DNA of 64,000 nucleotides. Origin: Alteromonas sp047556435 (GTDB taxonomy: Bacteria > Pseudomonadota > Gammaproteobacteria > Enterobacterales > Alteromonadaceae). Of the stretch, positions 17,592 to 26,973 are shown piece by piece. Where the stretch lies: positions 3,100,001 through 3,164,000 of the forward strand of contig NZ_CP180210.1 of NCBI RefSeq assembly GCF_047556435.1, written 5' to 3'. Positions within the stretch are counted from its first letter, which is position 1; every line of letters starts with the position of its first letter. The position numbers were made by a program, and so were the translations under genes. The notes below the pieces were generated by a model. The model did no database searches. It was given only the letters and a program-made list of their open reading frames with translations, and was not told where the DNA came from.

Positions 17592-20504
17592 ATGAAGAGA
17601 AACCAACTATTTAAACCAGCACTGCTCTCGCTTGCGGTTTCTACCGCGATGTATTCGGGACAAACACTTTCTCAGCAAAATGACACTGACGAGGCGCAAC
17701 AGGATGTTGAAGTTATCGCGGTTAAAGGTATTCGTGGTTCACTGATCCGGGCACAAGCCGTCAAGATGGATAGTTCCTCCATTGTCGAAGCTATCTCCGC
17801 TGAAGATATCGGTAAGTTACCCGATTCTTCCATCGCTGAATCACTGGCTCGCCTGCCAGGTCTTGCCGGTGAACGCGTTGGCGGACGTACGTCAGGCATT
17901 TCTGTTCGTGGTTTTAAAGAGGACTTCACAGGCACTTCACTTAACGGTCGCGAGTTAATCGGTATCGGTGACAACCGAGGTGTTGAGTATGACCTGTATC
18001 CGGCTGAAATCATGACAGGTGCCACTATTTACAAAACCACTGATGCAACCCTTCTGGTACAGGGTATTGGTGGTACGGTTGATCTTCAGACTGTGCGCCC
18101 TCTCGCAGCGCAGGAAACGCTGACATTCACTGGCGTGTACGAGAAAAGCGGAAACGATTCTGATAACCCTGAGTTTGATAACACCGGTAAACGCTTTGCC
18201 TTATCATTCGTAGAAAAATTCGCCGATGACACCGTGGGGATTGCCGTGGCACTGGCCACTACAGAGTCACCACGTAACGAACGTAAATATGGTGTATGGG
18301 GTTATTCAGCCAATGATGATGGTCAGATTATGCCTACAGGCCTTGATACGCAGGCAATTAGCCGCGTACTGGACCGTGACACGATTTCGGGGATTTTCCA
18401 ATGGCGCCCTACCGATAATTTAGACATCGTAGTGGACGTACTGGACATTGATTATTCTGATTCCGGTGTGATCCGCGGCTTTATCGAACCGTTTGCGGCG
18501 GCCAACGTTACCGGCACCGGAATTAATGCGTCAGGCACACAGGTTAATGCTAATCCGGTATTGCGTACTGACCCTGCACAAAAAGACGGCGAACTGCAAA
18601 CCTTAGGCTTGAATGTTACTTATAATGTTAACGATAACTGGACTGTGGAAGTCGACGTAGCTGATAGCGAATCCAGCAAACGCGACCTGCGTGGTGAATC
18701 ATACGCCGGCCTGGCCCGCTCAGGTGCGCTAAGTGCAGGCGAGTTTGGCTCCCGCCAGTTCCAAATGAGCACAGACGGTGTTTTCTTCACCGGCAGTTCA
18801 GGCTTGGGCGCCTTTGCCGATCCTAACTTGCTGCAACTGACCGGTCCACAAGTATGGGGCGGTGGTATGGCAAATATCGCCGATCAGTTCACCACCAATG
18901 TATTACAGGCTAATGGCGACCCCTACAGCTACTTCAACGCGCAGGATGGTTTCTTAAACTACGCGGACTTTGATGAAGAGTTAACCACTGCCCGGGTAGA
19001 GGTAGTAGGCTTTGTAGACTGGAGTGTATTTACCAAGTTTACCGCTGGCGTTAACTACAGCGATCGCTTCAAAGCGAAAGACAACAAAGGCTTCTTTGCA
19101 ACGGCTTCGTCTTATCCTTACTCAGAATCAATCCCGACAGAATACCTGTATAACGGACTGGCTGACCTGACCTGGGCAGGCATGGGTATGGTTGTCGCTT
19201 ACGATGGCTTTGCCCCTTACCGCGATGGCGAGTATACGCTGAATGACGCAGGCCTGCTTGAGCCTGACCGCTTGGGTGATACTTTCACCGTCGATGAAGA
19301 AATCGTCACGCTATATGCCATGCTCGATTTCGACACGCAAATTGGTGGTTTCAATGTATCTGGTAACGTAGGTGCCCAGTACGTGCAAACGGACCAGAGC
19401 TCAACCGGCTATATCGGGATTGTTGGTGACAACTTTTCGGTATGTGATGCCGATGGAAACGGCGTGGTCGATGCAGACTGTATCATCGAGGACGGCGATG
19501 ACTACTCGCACTTCCTGCCAAGTTTGAACGTGAATGTCGAGCTGGCTGAAAACCGCTACCTGCGTCTTGCAGCGAGTAAAACTATGAGTCGCGCCCGTAT
19601 CGACCAAATGAAAGCGTCCGGTTTTGTGAAGTTCGATCAGAACATTGAATTAATTGCGACTCCGAACTCTCAGGCTGCGGTTGAAGAATACGGCTCACCC
19701 TGGTCAAAGAATACGGGCAACCCGACACTTCGCCCTCTTGAGGCCAATAACTTCGATATTTCCTTTGAGAATTACTTTGATGATGAAGGCTACTTCGCCA
19801 TTGCGGTGTTCTACAAAGACCTGGTTAACTGGACACGCGACGGTAATCAGCTAATCGACTTTACCAATGATCCAACCAACGATGGGGCTAACTACTTCAT
19901 TCCGGGTTTCCACGATCGCGTCATTGATGTTGCCGGAAACTATGGTCCTGAGGATACGCCGTACGAGGTCGGCGACCTGGTAACGCCACCCGATTTGGGA
20001 TATTACTCTTTCTTTGAGGATGGCCTTGAAGGTGAGCTAAAAGGTGTTGAGTTAACCGCCAACATTCCACTGAGTATGGTTTCAGATATGCTGGAAGGTT
20101 TTGGTATTGCCGCCTCTGCCACCCTGCTTGATGCCGAACTTGACGATGGTACGTCCATCCCTGGGCAGTCTGATGAAATCTACTCTGTAACAGCGTACTA
20201 CGAAATGAACGGCTTTGAGTTTCGTGTTGCTGCTACCGACCGTTCTGAGTACCTGACATATCAGCGCGGCGGCTCAAATAAAATTGAGGCTGCAACCCGT
20301 GATGCGGTGACTCAGGTCGACGCGCAAATCAGCTACGACTTTGAAGACAGCGGCATAGAATATCTGGAAGGCCTTCGTATTTCTCTGCAGGGAACCAACC
20401 TGACAGATGAAAAAGAAGAAACTATCGACAGCAATGGCATTGTTACGCTGCGTCGTGAGTTCGGCCCTTCTTACATGCTTAACCTGAACTACTCTTTCTA
20501 CTAA
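17592..20504 (+). CDS. TonB-dependent receptor, TIGR01782-type
   Basis: The 970-residue outer membrane transporter has a signal peptide (ending about residue 28), a TonB-box-like stretch (DVEVIAVKGIRGS), a plug domain (DIGKLPDSSIAESLARLPG, ISVRGF, GATIYKT) and a long barrel ending in YMLNLNYSFY. The plug sequence is typical of the Xanthomonas/Caulobacter-type receptors that import plant or algal oligosaccharides, usually next to a LacI regulator and tryptophan-halogenase-like flavoproteins, exactly as here. The start has AAGGG 9 bases upstream, and a terminator follows. The ligand is unknown; a carbohydrate or glycoside is inferred from the receptor class and regulator. Confidence 0.92.
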   Translation: MKRNQLFKPALLSLAVSTAMYSGQTLSQQNDTDEAQQDVEVIAVKGIRGSLIRAQAVKMDSSSIVEAISAEDIGKLPDSSIAESLARLPGLAGERVGGRTSGISVRGFKEDFTGTSLNGRELIGIGDNRGVEYDLYPAEIMTGATIYKTTDATLLVQGIGGTVDLQTVRPLAAQETLTFTGVYEKSGNDSDNPEFDNTGKRFALSFVEKFADDTVGIAVALATTESPRNERKYGVWGYSANDDGQIMPTGLDTQAISRVLDRDTISGIFQWRPTDNLDIVVDVLDIDYSDSGVIRGFIEPFAAANVTGTGINASGTQVNANPVLRTDPAQKDGELQTLGLNVTYNVNDNWTVEVDVADSESSKRDLRGESYAGLARSGALSAGEFGSRQFQMSTDGVFFTGSSGLGAFADPNLLQLTGPQVWGGGMANIADQFTTNVLQANGDPYSYFNAQDGFLNYADFDEELTTARVEVVGFVDWSVFTKFTAGVNYSDRFKAKDNKGFFATASSYPYSESIPTEYLYNGLADLTWAGMGMVVAYDGFAPYRDGEYTLNDAGLLEPDRLGDTFTVDEEIVTLYAMLDFDTQIGGFNVSGNVGAQYVQTDQSSTGYIGIVGDNFSVCDADGNGVVDADCIIEDGDDYSHFLPSLNVNVELAENRYLRLAASKTMSRARIDQMKASGFVKFDQNIELIATPNSQAAVEEYGSPWSKNTGNPTLRPLEANNFDISFENYFDDEGYFAIAVFYKDLVNWTRDGNQLIDFTNDPTNDGANYFIPGFHDRVIDVAGNYGPEDTPYEVGDLVTPPDLGYYSFFEDGLEGELKGVELTANIPLSMVSDMLEGFGIAASATLLDAELDDGTSIPGQSDEIYSVTAYYEMNGFEFRVAATDRSEYLTYQRGGSNKIEAATRDAVTQVDAQISYDFEDSGIEYLEGLRISLQGTNLTDEKEETIDSNGIVTLRREFGPSYMLNLNYSFY

Positions 20505-20521
20505 ACCAAGCGCTTAGGTGG

Positions 20522-20550
20522 AGCCCCTGTACTTTTGCAGGGGCTTCTTG
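20522..20550 (+). terminator. Terminator after the TonB receptor gene
   Basis: AGCCCCTG, an 8-base loop and CAGGGGCT are followed by TTCTTGTTTC, 18 bases after the stop. The T run is interrupted, so some read-through into the halogenase genes is possible. Confidence 0.75.
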
Positions 20551-20685
20551 TTTCGACATGGCAACCCGTTTACACAACGAGACGATTCCATACGTTTTCA
20601 TAAATGATTAATTTTCCTTTTGGCTTTACTTTAGGTAGCGTCAAAAGCAAAGTTACCCTATTGATGTTCTTTTCGGAAAAATCGC

Positions 20686-22179
20686 ATGCAAAACCCCGTA
20701 CGAAAGCTGGTTATTGCAGGTGGCGGAACAGCAGGCTGGATGGCCGCGTCGCTGTTGCGCAAAACCTTACCCAAACATATTCATGTTCGTCTTGTAGAAT
20801 CTGAAGAAATCGGCATTGTCGGCGTGGGCGAGGCAACTATCCCGCCTATTCAAACTTTCAACCAGTTCCTGGGTATTGATGAAAAAGCGTTTCTGAAAGA
20901 AACGCACGCCACAATTAAGCTGGCAATCAGCTTTGAAAACTGGCGTGTACCAGGGGAAAAGTACCTTCACACCTTTGGCGCACCAGGTGCACAACTGGGC
21001 TTCAGCGGTTTTCACCACTACTGGATGCGAGCCAGGAAAGAGGGCCTGACGAAGGCATCGTTGTGGGATTACGATCTTAACGCACTGTGTTGCGACTTGG
21101 GCAAATTCAATAAAATTAACACCCAGAACCCGATGTTTGATATGCAGTACGCCTATCATTTTGACTCAGCGTTATACGGCAAATTTTTGCGCAAAGTAGC
21201 CGAGCAACTTGGTGTTGTGCGCACTGAAGGAATGATTGAACATGTGCGTCAAGACTCGGAAACAGGCTTCATTACCGCTTTACAGCTTAAAAATGGTGAG
21301 GTGATTGAAGGTGATATGTTTATTGACTGCACCGGCACCCGCGCATTATTAAGCCAGCAAACACTGGGCGTAAAATACGAAGACTGGAGCCATTGGCTAC
21401 CCGCTGACGCTGCGTTGGCGGTGCCGTCCAGACGGTTTGAAAACACGCTGCCTTATACCCGCAGCATTGCTCATAAGGTCGGCTGGCAGTGGCGCATCCC
21501 CCTCACGCACCGAAACGGCAATGGTATTGTCTACTCCAGCCAGTATATGAACGATGATGAGGCGCACGACACGTTGATGGCGAACCTGGATTCCGAGGCG
21601 CTGGATACGCCACGTAAAATCAGCTTCAGAACCGGGCGCACCGAGCAGCAATGGCACAAAAACGTGGTGTCAATCGGCCTTTCCAGCGGATTTCTGGAGC
21701 CCCTTGAATCCACCAGCATACACCTTATTCAGTCTGGCGTAGTGCGCCTGATGAAAATGTTTCCTAATCAGGGTATTCAGCAAAGTATGGTGGATTTGTT
21801 TAACGCAGAGTCGAAACACGAGTTTGAAACCATCCGCGATTTCATCATTTTGCATTATCATGTGAACGAGCGCGACGACTCAGATTTCTGGCGGGACATG
21901 CGGGCCATGTCAGTACCTGAACGCCTCAAACAAAAGATCGATGCATTTCGAACCACGTCTGCAATTTTTAACGAAAACAACGATATCTTCCGCGATGCGT
22001 CATGGGTGCAGGTGATGCTGGGACAAGGACTCACTCCAGTCGATTATCATCCTTCTGCTGATTTGCCAGACGCTGCAACGCTGACACAAACACTGAACAA
22101 GATTTATGATGCAAAACACCAGCCCCTGGAAAAAATGCTGGCCCATGATGAATTTCTGAAACTTTATACGGGAGCCTGA
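20686..22179 (+). CDS. Flavin-dependent halogenase-family protein 1
   Basis: The 497-residue protein has the FADH2-binding start (VIAGGGTAGWMAAS), the second flavin motif GVGEATIPP, and the halogenase signature WXWXIP (WQWRIP). By manual comparison with RebH, the catalytic lysine is kept (the THATIKLAISF segment) and so is the glutamate in LEPLEST. These are the features of active flavin-dependent halogenases. Members linked to TonB receptors in Xanthomonas have been reported to halogenate indole-type substrates, but natural substrates are not settled. It needs a flavin reductase from elsewhere. The second copy starts 2 bases after its stop. Confidence 0.88.
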   Translation: MQNPVRKLVIAGGGTAGWMAASLLRKTLPKHIHVRLVESEEIGIVGVGEATIPPIQTFNQFLGIDEKAFLKETHATIKLAISFENWRVPGEKYLHTFGAPGAQLGFSGFHHYWMRARKEGLTKASLWDYDLNALCCDLGKFNKINTQNPMFDMQYAYHFDSALYGKFLRKVAEQLGVVRTEGMIEHVRQDSETGFITALQLKNGEVIEGDMFIDCTGTRALLSQQTLGVKYEDWSHWLPADAALAVPSRRFENTLPYTRSIAHKVGWQWRIPLTHRNGNGIVYSSQYMNDDEAHDTLMANLDSEALDTPRKISFRTGRTEQQWHKNVVSIGLSSGFLEPLESTSIHLIQSGVVRLMKMFPNQGIQQSMVDLFNAESKHEFETIRDFIILHYHVNERDDSDFWRDMRAMSVPERLKQKIDAFRTTSAIFNENNDIFRDASWVQVMLGQGLTPVDYHPSADLPDAATLTQTLNKIYDAKHQPLEKMLAHDEFLKLYTGA

Positions 22180-22180
22180 C

Positions 22181-23674
22181 GTGTCGTCTCCTTTCCATAT
22201 CGTCATACTGGGAGGCGGTACCGCGGGCTGGATGGCCGCCAATCTGTTTGCTCATCGTTTACAGGACGAAGCGGTACAGATTTCACTCGTAGAGTCACCC
22301 GACATAGGGATTGTTGGCGTTGGTGAAGGTTCAACACCAACTTTGAAGCGCTTTTTCAGTGATCTCAACATTCCGGAGTCAGTCTGGATGGCTGAATGTA
22401 ATGCTACCTATAAAGTGAGTATCCGCTTTTCAGGCTGGAGCCCCGGCATGGGACCAGATGATTACAGTCACCCGTTTATTTCACAACTGGATACCTTTAG
22501 TGAAAGGCCGTTTCACGTTAACTGTCGTACCCGGCGGTTGGGGCTGGACGTAGAGACCTCACCGGACAAGTTTTTATTTAATGGGTATCTGGCTGATAAG
22601 CAACTTGCACCGGTGACGCCAGAAAACTTTCCGTTTCGCATCGAATATGGCTACCACTTTGACTCTGCTAAACTGGGGGAATTTCTGAAACATCGCGCGA
22701 TTAAGCACGGTGTAAACCATGTTCAGACACAGGTAGAAAGTGCGACGACGCATCAAAATGGTGACATTGCCGAACTAACAACCAAAGACGGACAACATCT
22801 TGCCGGTGACTTTTTTGTCGACTGTTCTGGGTTTCGTGCCTTGCTGCTGCAAAACACACTCGGGGTTAAATTTCGCGCTTTTAAAGAAAATTTATTTAAT
22901 GACGCCGCAGTGGTACTGCCTACTGGAGCAATGAAAAACCCACCTGTTGAAACCCGCGCCACCGCGCTATCTACGGGATGGTGCTGGCAAATACCTCTGA
23001 CTAACCGTACCGGAAATGGGTATGTCTACAGTCAGGATTATCTCAGCGCTGACAGCGCAGAAGAAGAGCTACGTCGACATTTAGGCTTGCTTGACGCCGA
23101 TATTCCGGCCAGACACTTATCCATGCGGGTTGGGCAGACCGAGCAGCACTGGAGTCATAATTGCCTCGGGCTAGGGTTATCGCAGGGATTTATTGAGCCC
23201 CTGGAGGCCACGGCTCTTCACCTCGTTCAAATCGGCATTGAGACTTTTCTTGATGCCTTTCTCGAAGGCGGTATGACAAACAAAAATCAGCTTTCATACA
23301 ATAAGGCGATGTCCGAACGCTTTGAGCGTGTGCGTGACTATATTGTGGCGCACTATAAACTAAACACGCGTGACGATTCTGACTACTGGCGTGATAACCG
23401 CAATAATATGACGCTATCTGAGCCCCTGCTTCAGTTACTCGATGTGTGGTATCGCAAGGGGGATTTAACTCAGGAGATTCAACGACAGAATCTGGCGTCT
23501 CACTTTGGTTCAACCTCTTGGCACTGCCTGCTGGCAGGGTACGGTACTTTCCCACCGGTGGCGCCCAATCAGCCGGGCACCGGCGATTTGTTTGAGGAAA
23601 ATGCGCTGGAAGAATTTTTCACGCGCTGTGCACTCAACTTTGCGCCTCACACCCGGCATCTTACCGGTAAATAA
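22181..23674 (+). CDS. Flavin-dependent halogenase-family protein 2
   Basis: The 497-residue paralogue of the preceding gene carries ILGGGTAGWMAAN, GVGEGSTPTL, a catalytic-lysine segment (CNATYKVSIRF), WCWQIP and the glutamate motif IEPLEAT. The serine after the glutamate in RebH-type enzymes is alanine here (EAT), a difference from copy 1 (EST). The start is GTG at 22181 with GGGAG 6 bases upstream, inside the tail of copy 1 spacing, so the two are translated together. The two proteins clearly differ in sequence and are not a recent tandem duplication. The substrate is unknown. Confidence 0.87.
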   Translation: MSSPFHIVILGGGTAGWMAANLFAHRLQDEAVQISLVESPDIGIVGVGEGSTPTLKRFFSDLNIPESVWMAECNATYKVSIRFSGWSPGMGPDDYSHPFISQLDTFSERPFHVNCRTRRLGLDVETSPDKFLFNGYLADKQLAPVTPENFPFRIEYGYHFDSAKLGEFLKHRAIKHGVNHVQTQVESATTHQNGDIAELTTKDGQHLAGDFFVDCSGFRALLLQNTLGVKFRAFKENLFNDAAVVLPTGAMKNPPVETRATALSTGWCWQIPLTNRTGNGYVYSQDYLSADSAEEELRRHLGLLDADIPARHLSMRVGQTEQHWSHNCLGLGLSQGFIEPLEATALHLVQIGIETFLDAFLEGGMTNKNQLSYNKAMSERFERVRDYIVAHYKLNTRDDSDYWRDNRNNMTLSEPLLQLLDVWYRKGDLTQEIQRQNLASHFGSTSWHCLLAGYGTFPPVAPNQPGTGDLFEENALEEFFTRCALNFAPHTRHLTGK

Positions 23675-23808
23675 TGCCAGCGTTCAGATACACCGACATC
23701 CCAGCAGTGTTTTAAGCCGCTAAGCCTGTATTAACCTGAAATTATTCAGGGGCCGTCACGCACGACGAACATAATAGTATGAGCGTGGTGTGACAACGTC
23801 CGGGTATG

Positions 23809-24834
23809 TCAGGTGGTTTCACCGGTTTTCAGTTCAAAGGACAATTCCGCGGAATCGGTACCACCATCAAGCAAGGTTGTCGCGGCAAGCGCGCCTTTTT
23901 CCAGGCTTGACTGACAGACAGTGGTCAGATACGGACGGGTTCGAAGTGCCTCGTCAATGCCATCAAACCCGGTAATTTTCAGCTCTTCAGGCACCTTAAT
24001 ACCTTTTGCCATGGCACATTGCAGTAATTCCAGAGCAATGATGTCACTCATGCATAAAACCGTATCCGGCCGTGGCGAGCTTGACAGGACTTCTCTGGCT
24101 GCCTGACGTGCGTAATTACTGTCACTCTCTGGTATGTGCCAAATCCAGTCACCGCCCACTGTGTTTCCGGTTTCATGGATGGCGCGCATATACCCGTCCA
24201 GACGCCGATGAGAAATAGAGCGCGCGGTTTCAACCAGTGGGCTGTCATAAATGCGACAAGTCGTGGGGGCATCTATCAGTCGCAACCCCAGTATGGCAAC
24301 TCTGTCACCTTTCTCCAGCGCCAGTTTTGCCACCTGATAAGAGGCTTCCTCGTTATCGATGTTGATAGCAGGGCAACCTTCAATATTAAAATCAACAGCG
24401 ACTGCCGGTTTGCTCTGCTGAATGATTTCCTGGGTCAGACCGGCATTGCGGGGGGCGCCGTAACAAATGAAACCATCAACAAAATCAACTACATCCTGTA
24501 TGCTTTTTGAATCTCCGGCGTATAGCAGCAAATGCTTATTCTGCTTCTGAAGTACACTGGACACCCCTTGTATAAACTTGCTCGCGACCGGATCGCTCAC
24601 CATATATTCGATACTGTCTGCCAGTACAAGCGCCACGATATTCGACTGGCCCTTTCGCAAAATCTGTGCAGCCTTATTCGGCCCGTGATAGCCAATTTTT
24701 TTGCAGGCAGCGAGGATCGCTTCCCGCCTCGCGGCAGAGAGCTGATCGGGACGATTGAATGCATTAGAAATTGTTGCGGTTGAGACATCGAGCTTTGCGG
24801 CAACATCTTTCAACGTAAGTTTGAGTTTTTTCAT
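23809..24834 (-). CDS. LacI-family transcriptional regulator
   Basis: The 341-residue protein starts with a LacI helix-turn-helix (LTLKDVAAKLDVSTATISNAFNRPDQLS, split here by description only), a hinge helix (AAQILRKGQSNIVALVLAD) and a periplasmic-binding-protein-like effector domain ending in GFDGIDEALRTRP and TTLLDGG. It is convergent with the halogenase genes. A palindrome like the one before the TonB receptor sits about 180 bases upstream, so autoregulation plus control of the receptor-halogenase unit is likely. The effector is probably a sugar or related small molecule, by family precedent only. Confidence 0.9.
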   Translation of the reverse strand: MKKLKLTLKDVAAKLDVSTATISNAFNRPDQLSAARREAILAACKKIGYHGPNKAAQILRKGQSNIVALVLADSIEYMVSDPVASKFIQGVSSVLQKQNKHLLLYAGDSKSIQDVVDFVDGFICYGAPRNAGLTQEIIQQSKPAVAVDFNIEGCPAINIDNEEASYQVAKLALEKGDRVAILGLRLIDAPTTCRIYDSPLVETARSISHRRLDGYMRAIHETGNTVGGDWIWHIPESDSNYARQAAREVLSSSPRPDTVLCMSDIIALELLQCAMAKGIKVPEELKITGFDGIDEALRTRPYLTTVCQSSLEKGALAATTLLDGGTDSAELSFELKTGETT

Positions 24835-25193
24835 ATTATTACTTCAATTTCAAAGTTCGTACCTGACGTTACATCTTCATGTTTGACGTTTAGGGAGAAG
24901 ACGCAGGACATCGCCTTGCCTCACTGGCTGCGGAATCTTTCCACACTACTCTCTACGACTGGCCTAATCAATACAGAATATTTAAATGATGCTGACAGAG
25001 CGCCGTGCGGGCAAGACTTAATCGTTTAAAGTTCCTTTAACTTGCAATGGCACTAAGAAGCTGACGCTGGCCATTCTAATGAATGCAGAGACGGTTGTCT
25101 TGCAACCGGAAAGGCGGGCAGCGGCGTATTACGCGCGCTGCTATGACTGAAAGTATATGTATATCTGCAAACTGCAAAAACAACAGAGACGGC
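24835..25193. promoter_or_regulatory. Region upstream of the LacI-family gene
   Basis: 359 bases between two minus-strand genes. It contains the operator-like site at 25016-25032. No short gene with a ribosome site was found. Confidence 0.45.
25016..25032. promoter_or_regulatory. Second candidate operator of the LacI-family regulator
   Basis: ACTTAATCGTTTAAAGT shares ACTTAATC and TTAA with the palindrome at 17477. The core TTAATCGTTTAA is symmetric at 10 of 12 positions with the central CG usual for LacI-family sites. Confidence 0.55.
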
Positions 25194-25823
25194 TTACCGT
25201 GTACCGAAAATTTTATCTCCCGCATCACCAAGCCCTGGAAGGATATACCCCTGTTCGTTAAGCTTGTCGTCAATAGAGGCCGTGAAAATATCGACATCCG
25301 GGTGGGCGTCGGTGACGGCCTTTATTCCTTCAGGCGCAGCCACTAAAAAAAGCCCCATAATATGGGTACATCCCTTTTGCTTTAGCAGGTCGATAGTGGC
25401 GATAAGTGTGCCGCCTGTAGCGAGCATGGGGTCGACAATAAGCGCTATGCGCTGCTCAATATCTTTCACCACTTTGTCAAAATAAGGCACAGGCTCAAGG
25501 GTTTCTTCATCCCGGTACAACCCAACTACGCTGATTTTTGCATTAGGAATCAGTTCCATAACCCCATCCAGCATTCCCAGTCCGGCACGCAATATGGGCA
25601 CCACTGTAATTTTCTTCCCCTTTATGCGTTTGACTGATATCTCTTCGCCGGACCAACCTTTAATTACAGCCGTTTCTGTTGGCAATGCGCGGGTTGCTTC
25701 ATAGGTCAGTAAATTGCCAACTTCGCTGGACAATTCCCTGAAATCTTTACTACTGATATTGGCATCACGCATCAAACCAATTTTATGCTGGATTAGCGGG
25801 TGGGTAATCTCATGAACGGCCAT
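25194..25823 (-). CDS. upp: Uracil phosphoribosyltransferase
   Basis: Upp makes UMP from uracil and PRPP in pyrimidine salvage. The 209-residue protein aligns by eye along its whole length with the E. coli enzyme (208 residues): HPLIQHKIGLMRD, the RAGLGM block, YRDEETLEPVPYF, the PRPP-binding loop DPMLATGGT and the uracil-binding end GYILPGLGDAGDKIFGT. The gene is complete and shows no oddities. It stands between a LacI regulator and a methyltransferase, all on the minus strand but with separate spacing. Confidence 0.97.
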   Translation of the reverse strand: MAVHEITHPLIQHKIGLMRDANISSKDFRELSSEVGNLLTYEATRALPTETAVIKGWSGEEISVKRIKGKKITVVPILRAGLGMLDGVMELIPNAKISVVGLYRDEETLEPVPYFDKVVKDIEQRIALIVDPMLATGGTLIATIDLLKQKGCTHIMGLFLVAAPEGIKAVTDAHPDVDIFTASIDDKLNEQGYILPGLGDAGDKIFGTR

Positions 25824-25856
25824 AACATTCTCTTGTTTATGGGAAATACTAATATG

Positions 25857-26681
25857 TTACGTCATATCGGCGTCGCTATGAACCCTGTGCCGTTCTTTTC
25901 CAGTGCGTTCCAGGTTCGGTTGCAGGCTGCCAACCGGTTGCCTGGTAATGCGCTTTTCTGGCTTTTGAATAACCAATATTAAGTCATTATGTCGCCAGTG
26001 GAGATATCCGAGCGCTGCCAGACTGATAAATCTTGCTAATGTCCGCACCATCCAGGTTCGAAGATTCTTTTTGCGCAGATAGTTATTTTTCAGGTAGCCC
26101 TGGTTAATCAGCAGACCATTATTGCGGCAATACTGCTTGAGTCCTGTCTGGGAAAGTACGGGATCATAAGTGACGGGGTAAGGCGCATGTCCGGGCAAAC
26201 CAGCAGTTCTAATCCCTTTGACATAACGGTAGTAGCCAACATGGCACCAATGTGGCGTATGGCGCGCCAAAAAGCCGTATACAGAATATCGGTCCGGTAT
26301 TTTGAGGATTATCAACCCTCCAGGCTTCAGCCAGCGTGTGAAGTTATCCAACACCGCCTGAGCATCGCGAACATGTTCAAGCACAAAGGCATTGTATATT
26401 ATGTCGAAGCTGTTATCAGGGAACGATGCTGTCGTCAGATCACCAATAATGGCGTTGTCTAAATCATTATATTTTTGCATTCTGAGTGACAGTGCGGCCT
26501 CATCCAAATCTATCCCTGTGAGCGAGTATTCAATGCCCGCAAGGGATAATGTCCACTTTTGTCCGCAGCCTGCTTCCAGAATATGCAATGGGGTGTGAGG
26601 TTGGTGTAACGCTCTGATTTGTGACTCAAGTAACCGCGTTTCCGCAGCGGTATTATTTAGTAATATAAAGTGGTTGGTCAT
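25857..26681 (-). CDS. Class I SAM-dependent methyltransferase
   Basis: The protein of about 274 residues has methyltransferase motif I (ILEAGCGQKWTLSL), the acidic loop at the end of strand 2 (LTGIDLDEAAL), motif II/III region (SFDIIYNAFVLEHVRD) and FTRWLKPGGLIILKIPD. The second half is basic, with a hydrophobic stretch (FISLAALGYL) that may touch the membrane. The start at ATG 26681 has AAAGG upstream; another ATG at 26726 would add 15 residues. It resembles UbiE/Methyltransf_11 proteins. The substrate is unknown. Confidence 0.82.
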   Translation of the reverse strand: MTNHFILLNNTAAETRLLESQIRALHQPHTPLHILEAGCGQKWTLSLAGIEYSLTGIDLDEAALSLRMQKYNDLDNAIIGDLTTASFPDNSFDIIYNAFVLEHVRDAQAVLDNFTRWLKPGGLIILKIPDRYSVYGFLARHTPHWCHVGYYRYVKGIRTAGLPGHAPYPVTYDPVLSQTGLKQYCRNNGLLINQGYLKNNYLRKKNLRTWMVRTLARFISLAALGYLHWRHNDLILVIQKPEKRITRQPVGSLQPNLERTGKERHRVHSDADMT

Positions 26682-26973
26682 GATGGCCTTTCCCTGGCAC
26701 GCCACGAACAACCTTTCACGCAGCATTTATTAGTGGGTTACGAATTGCGGTATCCGTTGTATTTACTATCTCATACCAGTATCAGTTCATATTACACCAA
26801 TAAAAAGAGAACTAAGTTACCTAATAAGAGGTATATACTCTTTTTTGACGTTCACACACTCAACATAGTGTTCGCTTTTTCTTTGCTTAGTTTGAATTGC
26901 TAGCTATGGTAGAGAGTGCAACGACATCCTGCAGTAAAGGATTTTATTTATCTCGTTTTCAAGGAATGACCGC

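Noticed and set aside
23733..23750. CCTGAA/TTCAGG hairpin between the second halogenase and the LacI gene as terminator
   Set aside because: The stem is 6 pairs and has no T run in either direction.
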